Origin: Pseudomonas vranovensis DSM 16006
Lineage (GTDB): Bacteria; Pseudomonadota; Gammaproteobacteria; Pseudomonadales; Pseudomonadaceae
DNA length: 64,000 nucleotides
Direction: 5' to 3'
Assembly: GCF_000425805.1 (NCBI RefSeq)
Contig: NZ_KE384459.1
Coordinates: forward strand, 125,149 to 189,148
How positions within the stretch are numbered: the first letter of the stretch is position 1; each line of letters begins with the position of its first letter. The notes under the pieces were generated by a model. The model did not search any database, was not told the DNA's origin, and was given only the letters and a program-made list of their open reading frames with translations. Below are positions 1 through 7,683 of the stretch, piece after piece. The position numbers and the translations under genes are program-made.

Positions 1-34
1 TGATGATGGTCAGCCTGCCCGATTTATCAGGTAG

Positions 35-1183
35 TTACCAGGCAGCCCGGTAGATCGCCTCGATATCTGCAGGCGTGAGTTTGCGGGGGTTATTGCGCAT
101 CAACCGATCAATCGTGCTGGCCTCCTCGGCCATCGGTGCCAAAGCGTCCTGCGGAACGTTGAAAGCGCGAAGGCCGGTGGGAATGTCTACGGCAGCACAC
201 AGTTCAGCCATCGCATCGACACTGGCGTCTGCAGCCTGACTATCGCTTAAACCGGCGATATTCACGCCCATTGCCTGAGCGACGTCGCGAAGACGCTCCG
301 TACAGGCAAGCTTGTTCCAGCGCATTACATAGGGCAGCAGCAAAGCGTTGCTAACGCCGTGTGCTATGTTGAAGCGCCCCCCCAGCGGATAGGCCAGCGC
401 ATGTACTGCCCCCACGCCTGCGTTTCCAAACGCCATGCCGCCCATCAGGCTCGCCGTAGCCATGTCTTCCCGAGCAACAAGATCATCGGGGTTGGCATAC
501 GCTTTAGGCAAAGCGCGGGCAATTAACTTGATGGCGCCGAGCGCAATGGCATCGGTGATCGGCGAGCGATTGATCGAAAGGTACGCTTCGATCGCATGCA
601 CAAGCGCATCGACACCGCTGGCAGCGGTTACGCTACGCGGGCAAGTGCGCGTCATAACTGGACTCACGAGAGCAACGTCAGGCAGCAGGTAGTTGCTCAC
701 AATGCCTTTCTTGAGCTGCGCTTTTTTGTCGGAGAAGATCGCCACGTTAGTGACCTCCGAACCCGTGCCGGCAGTAGTAGGAATCGCGATCAGCGGAGGT
801 CCCTTGCGGCTTACTTGATCGACGCCGAACAGCTCGGCCAGGGTGCCGTCATGTCCTGCGAAGGCCGCGACACCTTTCGCGATGTCGATAGCACTTCCAC
901 CGCCCAGCCCAATGAGCCCATCATGGCCACCCTCGCGAAAGGCGCGGGTACAATCTTCGACCAAACTGATTTCAGGCTCTGGTTGAACGTGGTCATAGAG
1001 GCCATACCGACGGCCACCCAGGTGGGCCAAGGCGAGGTCAACGGTGCCCGACTTGACCAGGATCGCATCGGTCACGATTAATGGATTATTAACTTTCAGC
1101 CGGGTCAACTCAGCGTCCAGGTGTTCAACCGCGCTGGCGCCAGTCAGGAGTTTATTGGCGATTTGAAAGGCAGAAACACTCAT
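35..1183 (-). CDS. Iron-containing (group III) alcohol dehydrogenase
   Basis: A 382-residue cytosolic NAD(P)-dependent alcohol/aldehyde oxidoreductase of the Fe-ADH family. It shows the nucleotide-binding GGGSAID motif near residue 95, the TTAGTGSEVT segment, ASGVDALVHAIEAY and the metal-site histidines in GNAGVGAVHALAYPLGG and FNIAHGVSNA. The length is normal for the family (about 380). The ATG has a purine-rich GAGGACGAG just upstream. A sigma-54 type promoter lies about 40 bp upstream and the next gene upstream on the same strand is a sigma-54 activator, so inducible control by that activator is likely. The physiological substrate cannot be read from sequence; YiaY-like or hydroxy-acid dehydrogenase activity is possible. 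Confidence 0.9.
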   Translation of the reverse strand: MSVSAFQIANKLLTGASAVEHLDAELTRLKVNNPLIVTDAILVKSGTVDLALAHLGGRRYGLYDHVQPEPEISLVEDCTRAFREGGHDGLIGLGGGSAIDIAKGVAAFAGHDGTLAELFGVDQVSRKGPPLIAIPTTAGTGSEVTNVAIFSDKKAQLKKGIVSNYLLPDVALVSPVMTRTCPRSVTAASGVDALVHAIEAYLSINRSPITDAIALGAIKLIARALPKAYANPDDLVAREDMATASLMGGMAFGNAGVGAVHALAYPLGGRFNIAHGVSNALLLPYVMRWNKLACTERLRDVAQAMGVNIAGLSDSQAADASVDAMAELCAAVDIPTGLRAFNVPQDALAPMAEEASTIDRLMRNNPRKLTPADIEAIYRAAW

Positions 1184-1224
1184 CGGCTCGTCCTCGTTTT
1201 TTTATTTGAGATGAGCCAAGAGAT

Positions 1225-1240
1225 AACAAAACCTGTGCCA
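1225..1240 (-). promoter_or_regulatory. Candidate sigma-54 promoter of the alcohol dehydrogenase
   Basis: Reading on the minus strand the site is TGGCACAGGTTTTGT. It has the -24 GG and -12 G separated by exactly 10 nt, and differs from the RpoN consensus only by GT instead of GC at -12. It sits about 40 bp before the dehydrogenase ATG, leaving a leader of about 30 nt. The neighbouring activator with an intact GAFTGA loop supports it. Confidence 0.7.
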
Positions 1241-1283
1241 AATTCTTGAAAGGCCCGTGTTTGCTGGGCTTTGCCTCGTTTCT

Positions 1284-1305
1284 GCTAGCCTCAGACACGG
1301 CTAGC
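1284..1305. promoter_or_regulatory. Inverted repeat, candidate activator binding site (UAS)
   Basis: Perfect 7-bp arms GCTAGCC / GGCTAGC are separated by 8 nt. It lies about 60-75 bp upstream of the candidate sigma-54 promoter, a normal place for an enhancer-binding-protein site, and downstream of the activator gene. No U-tract follows on either strand, so a terminator is less likely. Confidence 0.5.
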
Positions 1306-1346
1306 GATCACGATTTCAATCGGAAAAACGGCTGTCGATCAGAAAC

Positions 1347-2738
1347 CTAATCAGACCTCTCCCAGCGTTTCATCTTCTGGACGATGGTTGCCTGGCTTAC
1401 CCCGAGCGCTTTGGCTGCTAGGCGCGTGGTCTTGTGTACGCGCATTGCTGAAAGAATCGCGATCCGCTCTGCATTTTCTAGAACCTTGCGCAGCGGCAGG
1501 CGATTCTGATTCAAGCGATCATCGTGAAGGTTGAGAATTTCCTCAGGGAGATCCAAGGCCTCAATCGTGTCACTTTCGCAGACAACTACCAAACGCTCGA
1601 CCAGGTTGATCAATTCGCGAATATTTCCAGGCCATGCATACTCGCAGAGCAGATCCAGGGTCTCTAGCCCCCACGTCATGTTGCGCTCATAGCGCTCGTT
1701 GAACTGCCTTAGGTAATGCTCCAACAGCGTGGAGATCTCTCCGGCACGCTCACGAAGCGCGGGAATGTGGATGGGCACCACGTTCAGTCGATAGTACAGG
1801 TCAGCACGGAACAACCCCTGCCCTACCCTCTGTCGCAAATCATGGTGGGTGGCGCTTATGATTCGGACATCTACTTCGCGCAATTCAAGCCCACCCACTG
1901 GTATGAACTGGTTGTCCTCGATAACCTTCAGAAGCTTGACCTGAAGCGACAATGGAAGATCGCCAATTTCGTCAAGGAACAACGTTCCGTGATTTGCCAG
2001 CTCTAGGAGCCCCCGCTTCCCTTTGGCCGCTGCGCCAGTGAACGCCCCTGGCGCGTAGCCAAACAACTCCGCCTCGATCAGGTTTTCTGGCATTGCTCCG
2101 CAATTGAGCGGTATGAAAGGTTCCTTAGCCCGAGCGCTGGCATTGTGGATGTACTGAGCGACGAGGCTTTTGCCGACACCGGTTTCCCCTAACAGCAGCA
2201 CCTTCACGTCACTGCCTGCTACACGTCGTGCCTGTGCGAAAAGCGGGCCTGTTTGCGCCTGGTCAAAGACCAGCGAAGATTGAGCCAGTTTTTCATATTT
2301 TCCAGCATTCAACTGCGCTGTGCTCTGACGCAGCTTCTTGAGCCCAGCGAGTTCATCCCTTTCATGCTTCATGCGCAGAAGCTCGGTCATGTCACGTACG
2401 GCGCTGACGACGTAGCTGATGCGACGATCCTGGAAAATAGGTGTTGCGCTCACCAGCAGCTTCTTCCCGTTACTGAGGCTCTGCATAACGGAAACCGGAG
2501 CGCCTTGCTGGAGTACGCGTAAGGATGCGGATTGCGAAACGACACCGTCGCGTACCAGGTCGTGCATGCTGCGTCCAATGAGCTGATCGCTCTGCAGTCC
2601 AGTCAGACGCTCGTACGCGCTGTTTACCTTAACGGTAATTCCTACCCCATCCGTGATGTAAACACCGTCGTGCAGTGCGTTCAGAATCGTATCGAAGGTT
2701 TGATCAGTGAAGTTCACAGCGACGCTCTGAGCTAGCAA
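1347..2738 (-). CDS. Sigma-54-dependent transcriptional activator, PAS-AAA-Fis
   Basis: Enhancer-binding protein of about 460 residues. An N-terminal PAS sensor domain (about 10-125) is followed by the AAA+ domain with Walker A GETGVGKS, the sigma-54 contact loop GAFTGA and LFLDEIG, and a C-terminal Fis-type helix-turn-helix (RLAAKALGVSQATIVQKM). There is no receiver domain, so a ligand or redox signal sensed by the PAS domain is expected rather than phosphorylation. The start is uncertain: the longest frame begins at a TTG with no clear Shine-Dalgarno, and a GTG lies seven codons in (2717). Its position directly upstream of an iron alcohol dehydrogenase with a sigma-54 promoter suggests it activates that gene in response to the alcohol or a related compound. 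Confidence 0.88.
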   Translation of the reverse strand: MLAQSVAVNFTDQTFDTILNALHDGVYITDGVGITVKVNSAYERLTGLQSDQLIGRSMHDLVRDGVVSQSASLRVLQQGAPVSVMQSLSNGKKLLVSATPIFQDRRISYVVSAVRDMTELLRMKHERDELAGLKKLRQSTAQLNAGKYEKLAQSSLVFDQAQTGPLFAQARRVAGSDVKVLLLGETGVGKSLVAQYIHNASARAKEPFIPLNCGAMPENLIEAELFGYAPGAFTGAAAKGKRGLLELANHGTLFLDEIGDLPLSLQVKLLKVIEDNQFIPVGGLELREVDVRIISATHHDLRQRVGQGLFRADLYYRLNVVPIHIPALRERAGEISTLLEHYLRQFNERYERNMTWGLETLDLLCEYAWPGNIRELINLVERLVVVCESDTIEALDLPEEILNLHDDRLNQNRLPLRKVLENAERIAILSAMRVHKTTRLAAKALGVSQATIVQKMKRWERSD

Positions 2739-2844
2739 AAACGTTAGTGTAAGACGTTTGCTCGCGCAGTGACCCTACACTTTCAGAGATAGCGGCAGGC
2801 GTGAAGCCATGCTACCGCGGGACACGCCCGCGCCTACCGGGGGT

Positions 2845-4221
2845 TCAGCACTCGACGAAGGCAACCGCCAGGCCGCCGCGCGAGGTCTCCTTGTAGTTGG
2901 CATGCATGTCGGCGCCGGTGTCGCGCATGGTGCGGATCACCCGGTCCAGCGAGATGAAGTGTTCGCCGTTACCGCGCAGGGCCATCTGCACGGCGTTGAT
3001 AGCCTTGACCGCAGCAATGGCGTTGCGCTCGATGCAAGGCACCTGGACCAGGCCCCCGACCGGGTCGCAGGTCAAGCCCAGGTTGTGTTCAAGGGCGATT
3101 TCGGCGGCGTTTTCCACCTGCATGGGCGTTGCGCCCAACACGTCTGCCAGCCCCGCCGCGGCCATGGCACAGGCAGACCCCACCTCGCCCTGGCAACCGA
3201 CTTCGGCACCCGAGATCGAGGCGTTTTTCTTGCACAGGATGCCCACGGCAGCGGCGCTGAGCAGGAAGTCGACAATGTCGTTGTCGCAGGTCTCGGGGTT
3301 GAACTTCATGTAGTAGTGCAGCACGGCGGGGATGATGCCCGCGGCGCCATTGGTAGGCGCGGTCACCATGCGCCCGCCGGCGGCGTTCTCTTCGTTGACC
3401 GCCAGCGCAAACAGGTTGACCCACTCCATGGCACTCAGGGTCGAGCCGATCACGTTGGGCTTGCCCAGTTCCTGCAAGCTGCGGTGCAACTTGGCGGCAC
3501 GGCGCTTGACGTTCAGCCCGCCCGGCAGGATGCCCTCGTTGCGCAAGCCGTTGTCGACACACTCGCGCATGGCCGCCCAGAGCTTGAGCAAGCCGCTGCG
3601 CACCTCGGCCTCCGGGCGCCAGGCGCACTCGTTGGCCATCATCAGCTCACTGACGCGCAACTGGTGCTGCTTGCACAGCGCCAGCAACTGCGCGGCACTG
3701 TCGAAATCGTAGGGCAACTGCACCTGCTCGGCGGTGTCCTGTGCCTGGCCGATCTGCGCGGCCTCGACGATAAAGCCACCGCCCACCGAGTAGTAGGTCT
3801 GCTGCAGCAGGCAACCGTTCTCGCTGCTGGCTTCCAGGGTCATGGCGTTGGGGTGGTACGGCAGGCTTTCTTCGAGCAGCAAGAGATCACGGCTGCACTC
3901 GAAGGCAATCGCGTGGCTGGCGTCGAGCAGCAGCGTCTGGCTGGCGTTCAATTGCGCAATGCGCGGCTCGATGCTGTGCGGGTCGATCTGGTCCGGCCAC
4001 TGGCCCATCAGGCCCAGCAGGCAAGCGCGGTCGGTGGCATGGCCCACGCCGGTGGCCGACAGCGAGCCATACAGGCGAACCTCCACCCGACTCACCTGTT
4101 CCAGGAGGCCCTGCTCGCGCAAAGCCCTGGCAAAGGTGGCAGCCGCCCGCATCGGGCCTACGGTATGGGAGCTGGACGGCCCGATACCAATCTTGAAAAG
4201 GTCGAAAACACTGATAGCCAT
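2845..4221 (-). CDS. sdaA: L-serine ammonia-lyase (iron-sulfur, single chain)
   Basis: Deaminates L-serine to pyruvate and ammonia using a 4Fe-4S cluster. The N-terminal beta domain begins with the family signature GIGPSSSHTVGPMRAA. The C-terminal alpha domain carries the cluster cysteines in CKKNASISGAEVGCQGEVGSAC and the CDPVGGLVQVPC segment. Length 458 is typical of the fused SdaA/SdaB form of gammaproteobacteria. It is transcribed divergently from a DsdC-like LysR regulator 146 bp away, which is the probable regulator. Which of several Pseudomonas serine dehydratase paralogs this is cannot be settled here. Confidence 0.93.
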   Translation of the reverse strand: MAISVFDLFKIGIGPSSSHTVGPMRAAATFARALREQGLLEQVSRVEVRLYGSLSATGVGHATDRACLLGLMGQWPDQIDPHSIEPRIAQLNASQTLLLDASHAIAFECSRDLLLLEESLPYHPNAMTLEASSENGCLLQQTYYSVGGGFIVEAAQIGQAQDTAEQVQLPYDFDSAAQLLALCKQHQLRVSELMMANECAWRPEAEVRSGLLKLWAAMRECVDNGLRNEGILPGGLNVKRRAAKLHRSLQELGKPNVIGSTLSAMEWVNLFALAVNEENAAGGRMVTAPTNGAAGIIPAVLHYYMKFNPETCDNDIVDFLLSAAAVGILCKKNASISGAEVGCQGEVGSACAMAAAGLADVLGATPMQVENAAEIALEHNLGLTCDPVGGLVQVPCIERNAIAAVKAINAVQMALRGNGEHFISLDRVIRTMRDTGADMHANYKETSRGGLAVAFVEC

Positions 4222-4367
4222 GCTAATGCCTGCACGCTCAAGCGACGACTGTCACCCTGCGGCGTTGTGAAAAAATTGATGGGTGTCGCGAAGTTGCGCG
4301 ATACTGCCCGGTCACCGTGGCATTGACCAACGAATCTTTCTAAGCAAGCCTTTAGCAGCACTAAACA

Positions 4368-5303
4368 ATGAGACGACAGATGAATGGCCAGATGTATGTC
4401 TGGCTCCACGTGTTTTCCTGTGCGGCGCGGCACCTGTCGTTCACCCGCTGCGCCGAAGAACTGCACATCACACCCGGTGCGGTGAGCCAACAAATCCGAC
4501 AACTGGAAGAGCGCCTGGGCTTTCGCCTGTTCTTGCGCCGCGCCCGTGGCGTGGAACTGACGGCCGAAGGCCAGCGCCTGGCGCAGACGGTCAGCGAAGC
4601 CTATGGCAGCATCGATGCCGAATTGCGCCGCCTGGATGCCGGCGAGATTCGCGGCACCCTGCGCCTGCGCTCGATCCCCTCATTCCTGGCCAAGTGGCTG
4701 ACCCCGCGCCTGCCGCGCCTGCAGCAACGCTACCCGGATATCCAGTTGCGCCTGGTGGCCGAAGACAGCAGCCAGGCCCTGCACGAGGGCGACTTCGACC
4801 TGGCCATCGACCTCAACGACGGCAGTTACCCGGGCATGCATTCAACGCCGCTGCTCGATGAGCAGATCTTCCCGGTCTGCTCCCCGGCCCTGCTTCGCGG
4901 CCGCCCGCCGCTGCATGGGCCAGCGGACCTTGCGCACTATCCATTGCTGCACGACATTACCGCCTGGCGCGGCAGTTCCGAGTTCGCGGAATGGGAGTTC
5001 TACCTGCAGGGAATCGGCGCCGGCGACCTGGATGTACGCCGCGGCCATACCTTCAACCGCAATCATTTGACCATCGAGGCGGCCATTGCCGGGATTGGCG
5101 TGGCGATTGCCCGGCGCACCCTGCTCAATGACGAGCTCGAGCGCGGTGCGCTGATCGTGCCGTTCGGCTCGGCCATCGCCAACCACAAGCGCTATGTATT
5201 GCACTACCCGCCCGGCGGCCTGGCGCATCCCGGCGTGCGGGCGGTACACGACTGGCTGGTGGAGGAAGCAGGCGGCTTCCGCACCCTGCACACGCCGACA
5301 TAA
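4368..5303 (+). CDS. LysR-family regulator, DsdC-like
   Basis: A 311-residue LysR protein with an N-terminal winged helix (FTRCAEELHITPGAVSQQIRQLEERLG) and a periplasmic-binding-like effector domain. The C-terminal half matches the pattern of E. coli DsdC: a LLHD..AW motif, an EW motif, GVAIARR and a GALIVPFG segment. Together with divergence from serine dehydratase this suggests it senses serine (D or L) and controls serine breakdown. An alternative ATG lies four codons in (4380); neither has a strong ribosome site. Its stop codon is only 3 bp from the stop of the convergent GGDEF/EAL gene, so there is no room for separate terminators. Confidence 0.85.
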   Translation: MRRQMNGQMYVWLHVFSCAARHLSFTRCAEELHITPGAVSQQIRQLEERLGFRLFLRRARGVELTAEGQRLAQTVSEAYGSIDAELRRLDAGEIRGTLRLRSIPSFLAKWLTPRLPRLQQRYPDIQLRLVAEDSSQALHEGDFDLAIDLNDGSYPGMHSTPLLDEQIFPVCSPALLRGRPPLHGPADLAHYPLLHDITAWRGSSEFAEWEFYLQGIGAGDLDVRRGHTFNRNHLTIEAAIAGIGVAIARRTLLNDELERGALIVPFGSAIANHKRYVLHYPPGGLAHPGVRAVHDWLVEEAGGFRTLHTPT

Positions 5304-5306
5304 CGA

Positions 5307-7544
5307 TCAACCCGGCCGTTCGCGCTCTACCTGGGCTGTACGCAACCATTGATTGAACTGCTGGGCGGGCATCGGCCGGCCGATCAGGTAACCCTGTCCG
5401 TGGTCGCACCCGGCGTTGCGCAGGAATTCGTATTGCTCGCGGGTTTCGATGCCCTCGGCAGTGATGCGAAAACCCAGGGCATGCCCCAGGTCGATGATTG
5501 CCCGAGTAATCGCCACGCCGTCGTCATCGCCCGGCAGGTCCTTGATGAAGGCGCGGTCGATCTTCAAGTGATCGATCGGCAGCATCTTCAGGTACGCCAG
5601 CGACGAGTAGCCGGTGCCGAAATCGTCCACCGCCGTGGCCACGCCCAGGTGCTGCAACTGCGCCAGCACTGCACAGGCGTGTTGCTGGCTTTCCATTAAC
5701 AGGCTTTCGGTGATCTCCACCTCGAGCATGCTCGGCTGCAAGTCGAAGCGCTGCAGGGCCTGGGTCAGGCTGGCGACATAGTCGCTGCGCTCGATCTGCA
5801 AGGCCGCCACGTTGATCGCCACCGGGCCTGGCAGGCAATCGGCACTGCGCCAGGCGGCCAACTGCGCACACACCAGCTCCAACACCCGCTCGCCCAACGG
5901 GATGATCAGCCCGCTGCGTTCGGCCAGGGGGATGAACTCGGCAGGCGACACCAGCCCGTGCTCGGGGTCATGCCAGCGCAGCAACGCTTCGGCCCCCTCG
6001 ACACGACCGCTGAACAGATCGACCTTGGGCTGGTACCACAGTTCGAACTCGTTGTGCTGCAAGGCACGCCGCAAGGCGCGCTCCAGGCACAGTTGCTGCT
6101 GCAGGCGCAGGGTCATGTCCGGGTGGTAACGGCGCCAGGCATTGCGGCCGCTTTCCTTGGCCGCGTACATCGCCGTGTCGGCATGGCGCAGCAGTTCATC
6201 GTCGCTGTATCCGTGGGCCGGGTACCAGGCCAGGCCGATGCTGCCGGTAACCAAGGCCGTGTTGCCATTGAGTTCGAAGGGCTGTTGCAGTGTTTGCAGC
6301 AGGCCCTGCACCCGGGCCACACATGACGATTCGGTGCCGACCAGAAAAAAGGCGAACTCATCGCCGCCCAGGCGGCATACGCAGTCGCCAGGGCCGATCA
6401 TTCGGGCAAAGCGCGCCGTCGCCTGCTGCAACAGCAGATCGCCCATGTGATGGCCGAGGCTGTCGTTCACCTGCTTGAAGCCATCGATATCCAGCAACAG
6501 CACCGCCAGGGATTCTGTATCGACGATGGCGCTGCACAAGCGCTGCTGGAACAGCAAGCGATTGGGCAATCCGGTGATGGCGTCATAATGCGCCAACCGC
6601 TCCAGTTGCGCCTGGGACTGCTTGAGTTCGCGATTGCGTAAATTGATCAGGTGGTTGCTGCGGTTAAGCTGGGCAACGAACAGGCTGAACAGCCCCGTGC
6701 ATGTCAGGGCGAACAGGAACAACGGCGAGGCGAACAGGCTCATCGACGGCCAGCCACCCAGGGGGCTGGCCGCCAGTTGCCAGAGCCCACCGGGCACATC
6801 GACATTGACGGTGACCGGATGGCGCTCGAACAACAGCGGGTCGCCCCAGATCATCCCGCCCACCGCGCCCTGGCCGTCGGCACCGCGCAGGGCCAGCTCG
6901 AAACCCGGGTCCAGGTCCAGCCCCGCGGCGCTCAGCAGGCGGTCGATGTCGGCAACGATGGAGACATTGCCCCAGTACAGCTTTACGCCTTTATGGCCCT
7001 TGAGAAACACCGGTCGCCGGTAGATCAGCCCGCGTCCGCCCTGGTACAGCTGCAACGGCCCGGCCAGCACCGGGCTGTAATGCTCTCGCGCACGCTGGAG
7101 CAACGGGTATTGAGCCGGCAGGTGGCGGTAGTCGACGCCGATCAGGCTCTGGTTGCCGTGCAGTGGGTAGACATCGATAACTTCATCGCCGGGTGCGATG
7201 GAGATATGGCGAATGTGCGGTACCGAGGCGATGGCCTGGCGGGCCATGTCGTGAAAGTGCTCGGGAGTAATCTGCCCGTCGGCGCTGATGAGCTGGGCGA
7301 TGCCTTCGGTCTCGCCAAACGCCGAGCGCAACTGGGCCTCAAGCGCAGCACGCACACCGGATAAGCGCGCACTGGCATTGGCGATCACTTCGCTTTCCTG
7401 GCGCTGCACATCGAGGCGGCCGAGCGCTACCGATAAGCCGATGCCGATCAGGGCAAAGCCGATCGGCAGCAGGCGATTGAGGGTGGAGCGCAGACTCCTG
7501 GGCAGGACCAGACTGTCATCAAGGGCGAGGATTCTTGTGCTCAT
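5307..7544 (-). CDS. CHASE-GGDEF-EAL cyclic-di-GMP enzyme
   Basis: Inner-membrane c-di-GMP protein of 745 residues. A membrane segment at about 27-43 and another at about 270-292 bracket a periplasmic CHASE-type sensor. A GGDEF domain (GGDEF at 393-397) and an EAL domain (EAL near 519, with DDFGTGYSSLAYLK and TAEGIET) follow. Both catalytic motifs are intact, so it may be bifunctional or switch activity. The inhibitory I-site RxxD expected five residues before GGDEF reads GPGD, so allosteric product inhibition is probably lost. It is monocistronic, convergent with the LysR gene, and divergent from the aldehyde dehydrogenase. Confidence 0.92.
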   Translation of the reverse strand: MSTRILALDDSLVLPRSLRSTLNRLLPIGFALIGIGLSVALGRLDVQRQESEVIANASARLSGVRAALEAQLRSAFGETEGIAQLISADGQITPEHFHDMARQAIASVPHIRHISIAPGDEVIDVYPLHGNQSLIGVDYRHLPAQYPLLQRAREHYSPVLAGPLQLYQGGRGLIYRRPVFLKGHKGVKLYWGNVSIVADIDRLLSAAGLDLDPGFELALRGADGQGAVGGMIWGDPLLFERHPVTVNVDVPGGLWQLAASPLGGWPSMSLFASPLFLFALTCTGLFSLFVAQLNRSNHLINLRNRELKQSQAQLERLAHYDAITGLPNRLLFQQRLCSAIVDTESLAVLLLDIDGFKQVNDSLGHHMGDLLLQQATARFARMIGPGDCVCRLGGDEFAFFLVGTESSCVARVQGLLQTLQQPFELNGNTALVTGSIGLAWYPAHGYSDDELLRHADTAMYAAKESGRNAWRRYHPDMTLRLQQQLCLERALRRALQHNEFELWYQPKVDLFSGRVEGAEALLRWHDPEHGLVSPAEFIPLAERSGLIIPLGERVLELVCAQLAAWRSADCLPGPVAINVAALQIERSDYVASLTQALQRFDLQPSMLEVEITESLLMESQQHACAVLAQLQHLGVATAVDDFGTGYSSLAYLKMLPIDHLKIDRAFIKDLPGDDDGVAITRAIIDLGHALGFRITAEGIETREQYEFLRNAGCDHGQGYLIGRPMPAQQFNQWLRTAQVERERPG

Positions 7545-7683
7545 AGGTCCATTATTTGCGCAGGCTTTATGCGTTATCGGCGTTCTGGACGCAAAATTGA
7601 GCGAGGCTGGCTTTTTTTAGCGCGCTGGCGTTATGCTCAAACTGAAACGTTTCACCCATTATAGAAAAAGAGGTGCTGCGCCC

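Noticed and set aside
2748..2844. Terminator behind the serine dehydratase gene (GCGGG/CCCGC arms)
   Set aside because: The stem is only about five base pairs and no T-run follows.
2809..4326. Long plus-strand reading frame opposite the serine dehydratase gene
   Set aside because: It is an antisense shadow of a fully conserved enzyme gene; its translation is rich in His, Gln and Ala with no family motif and no ribosome site.
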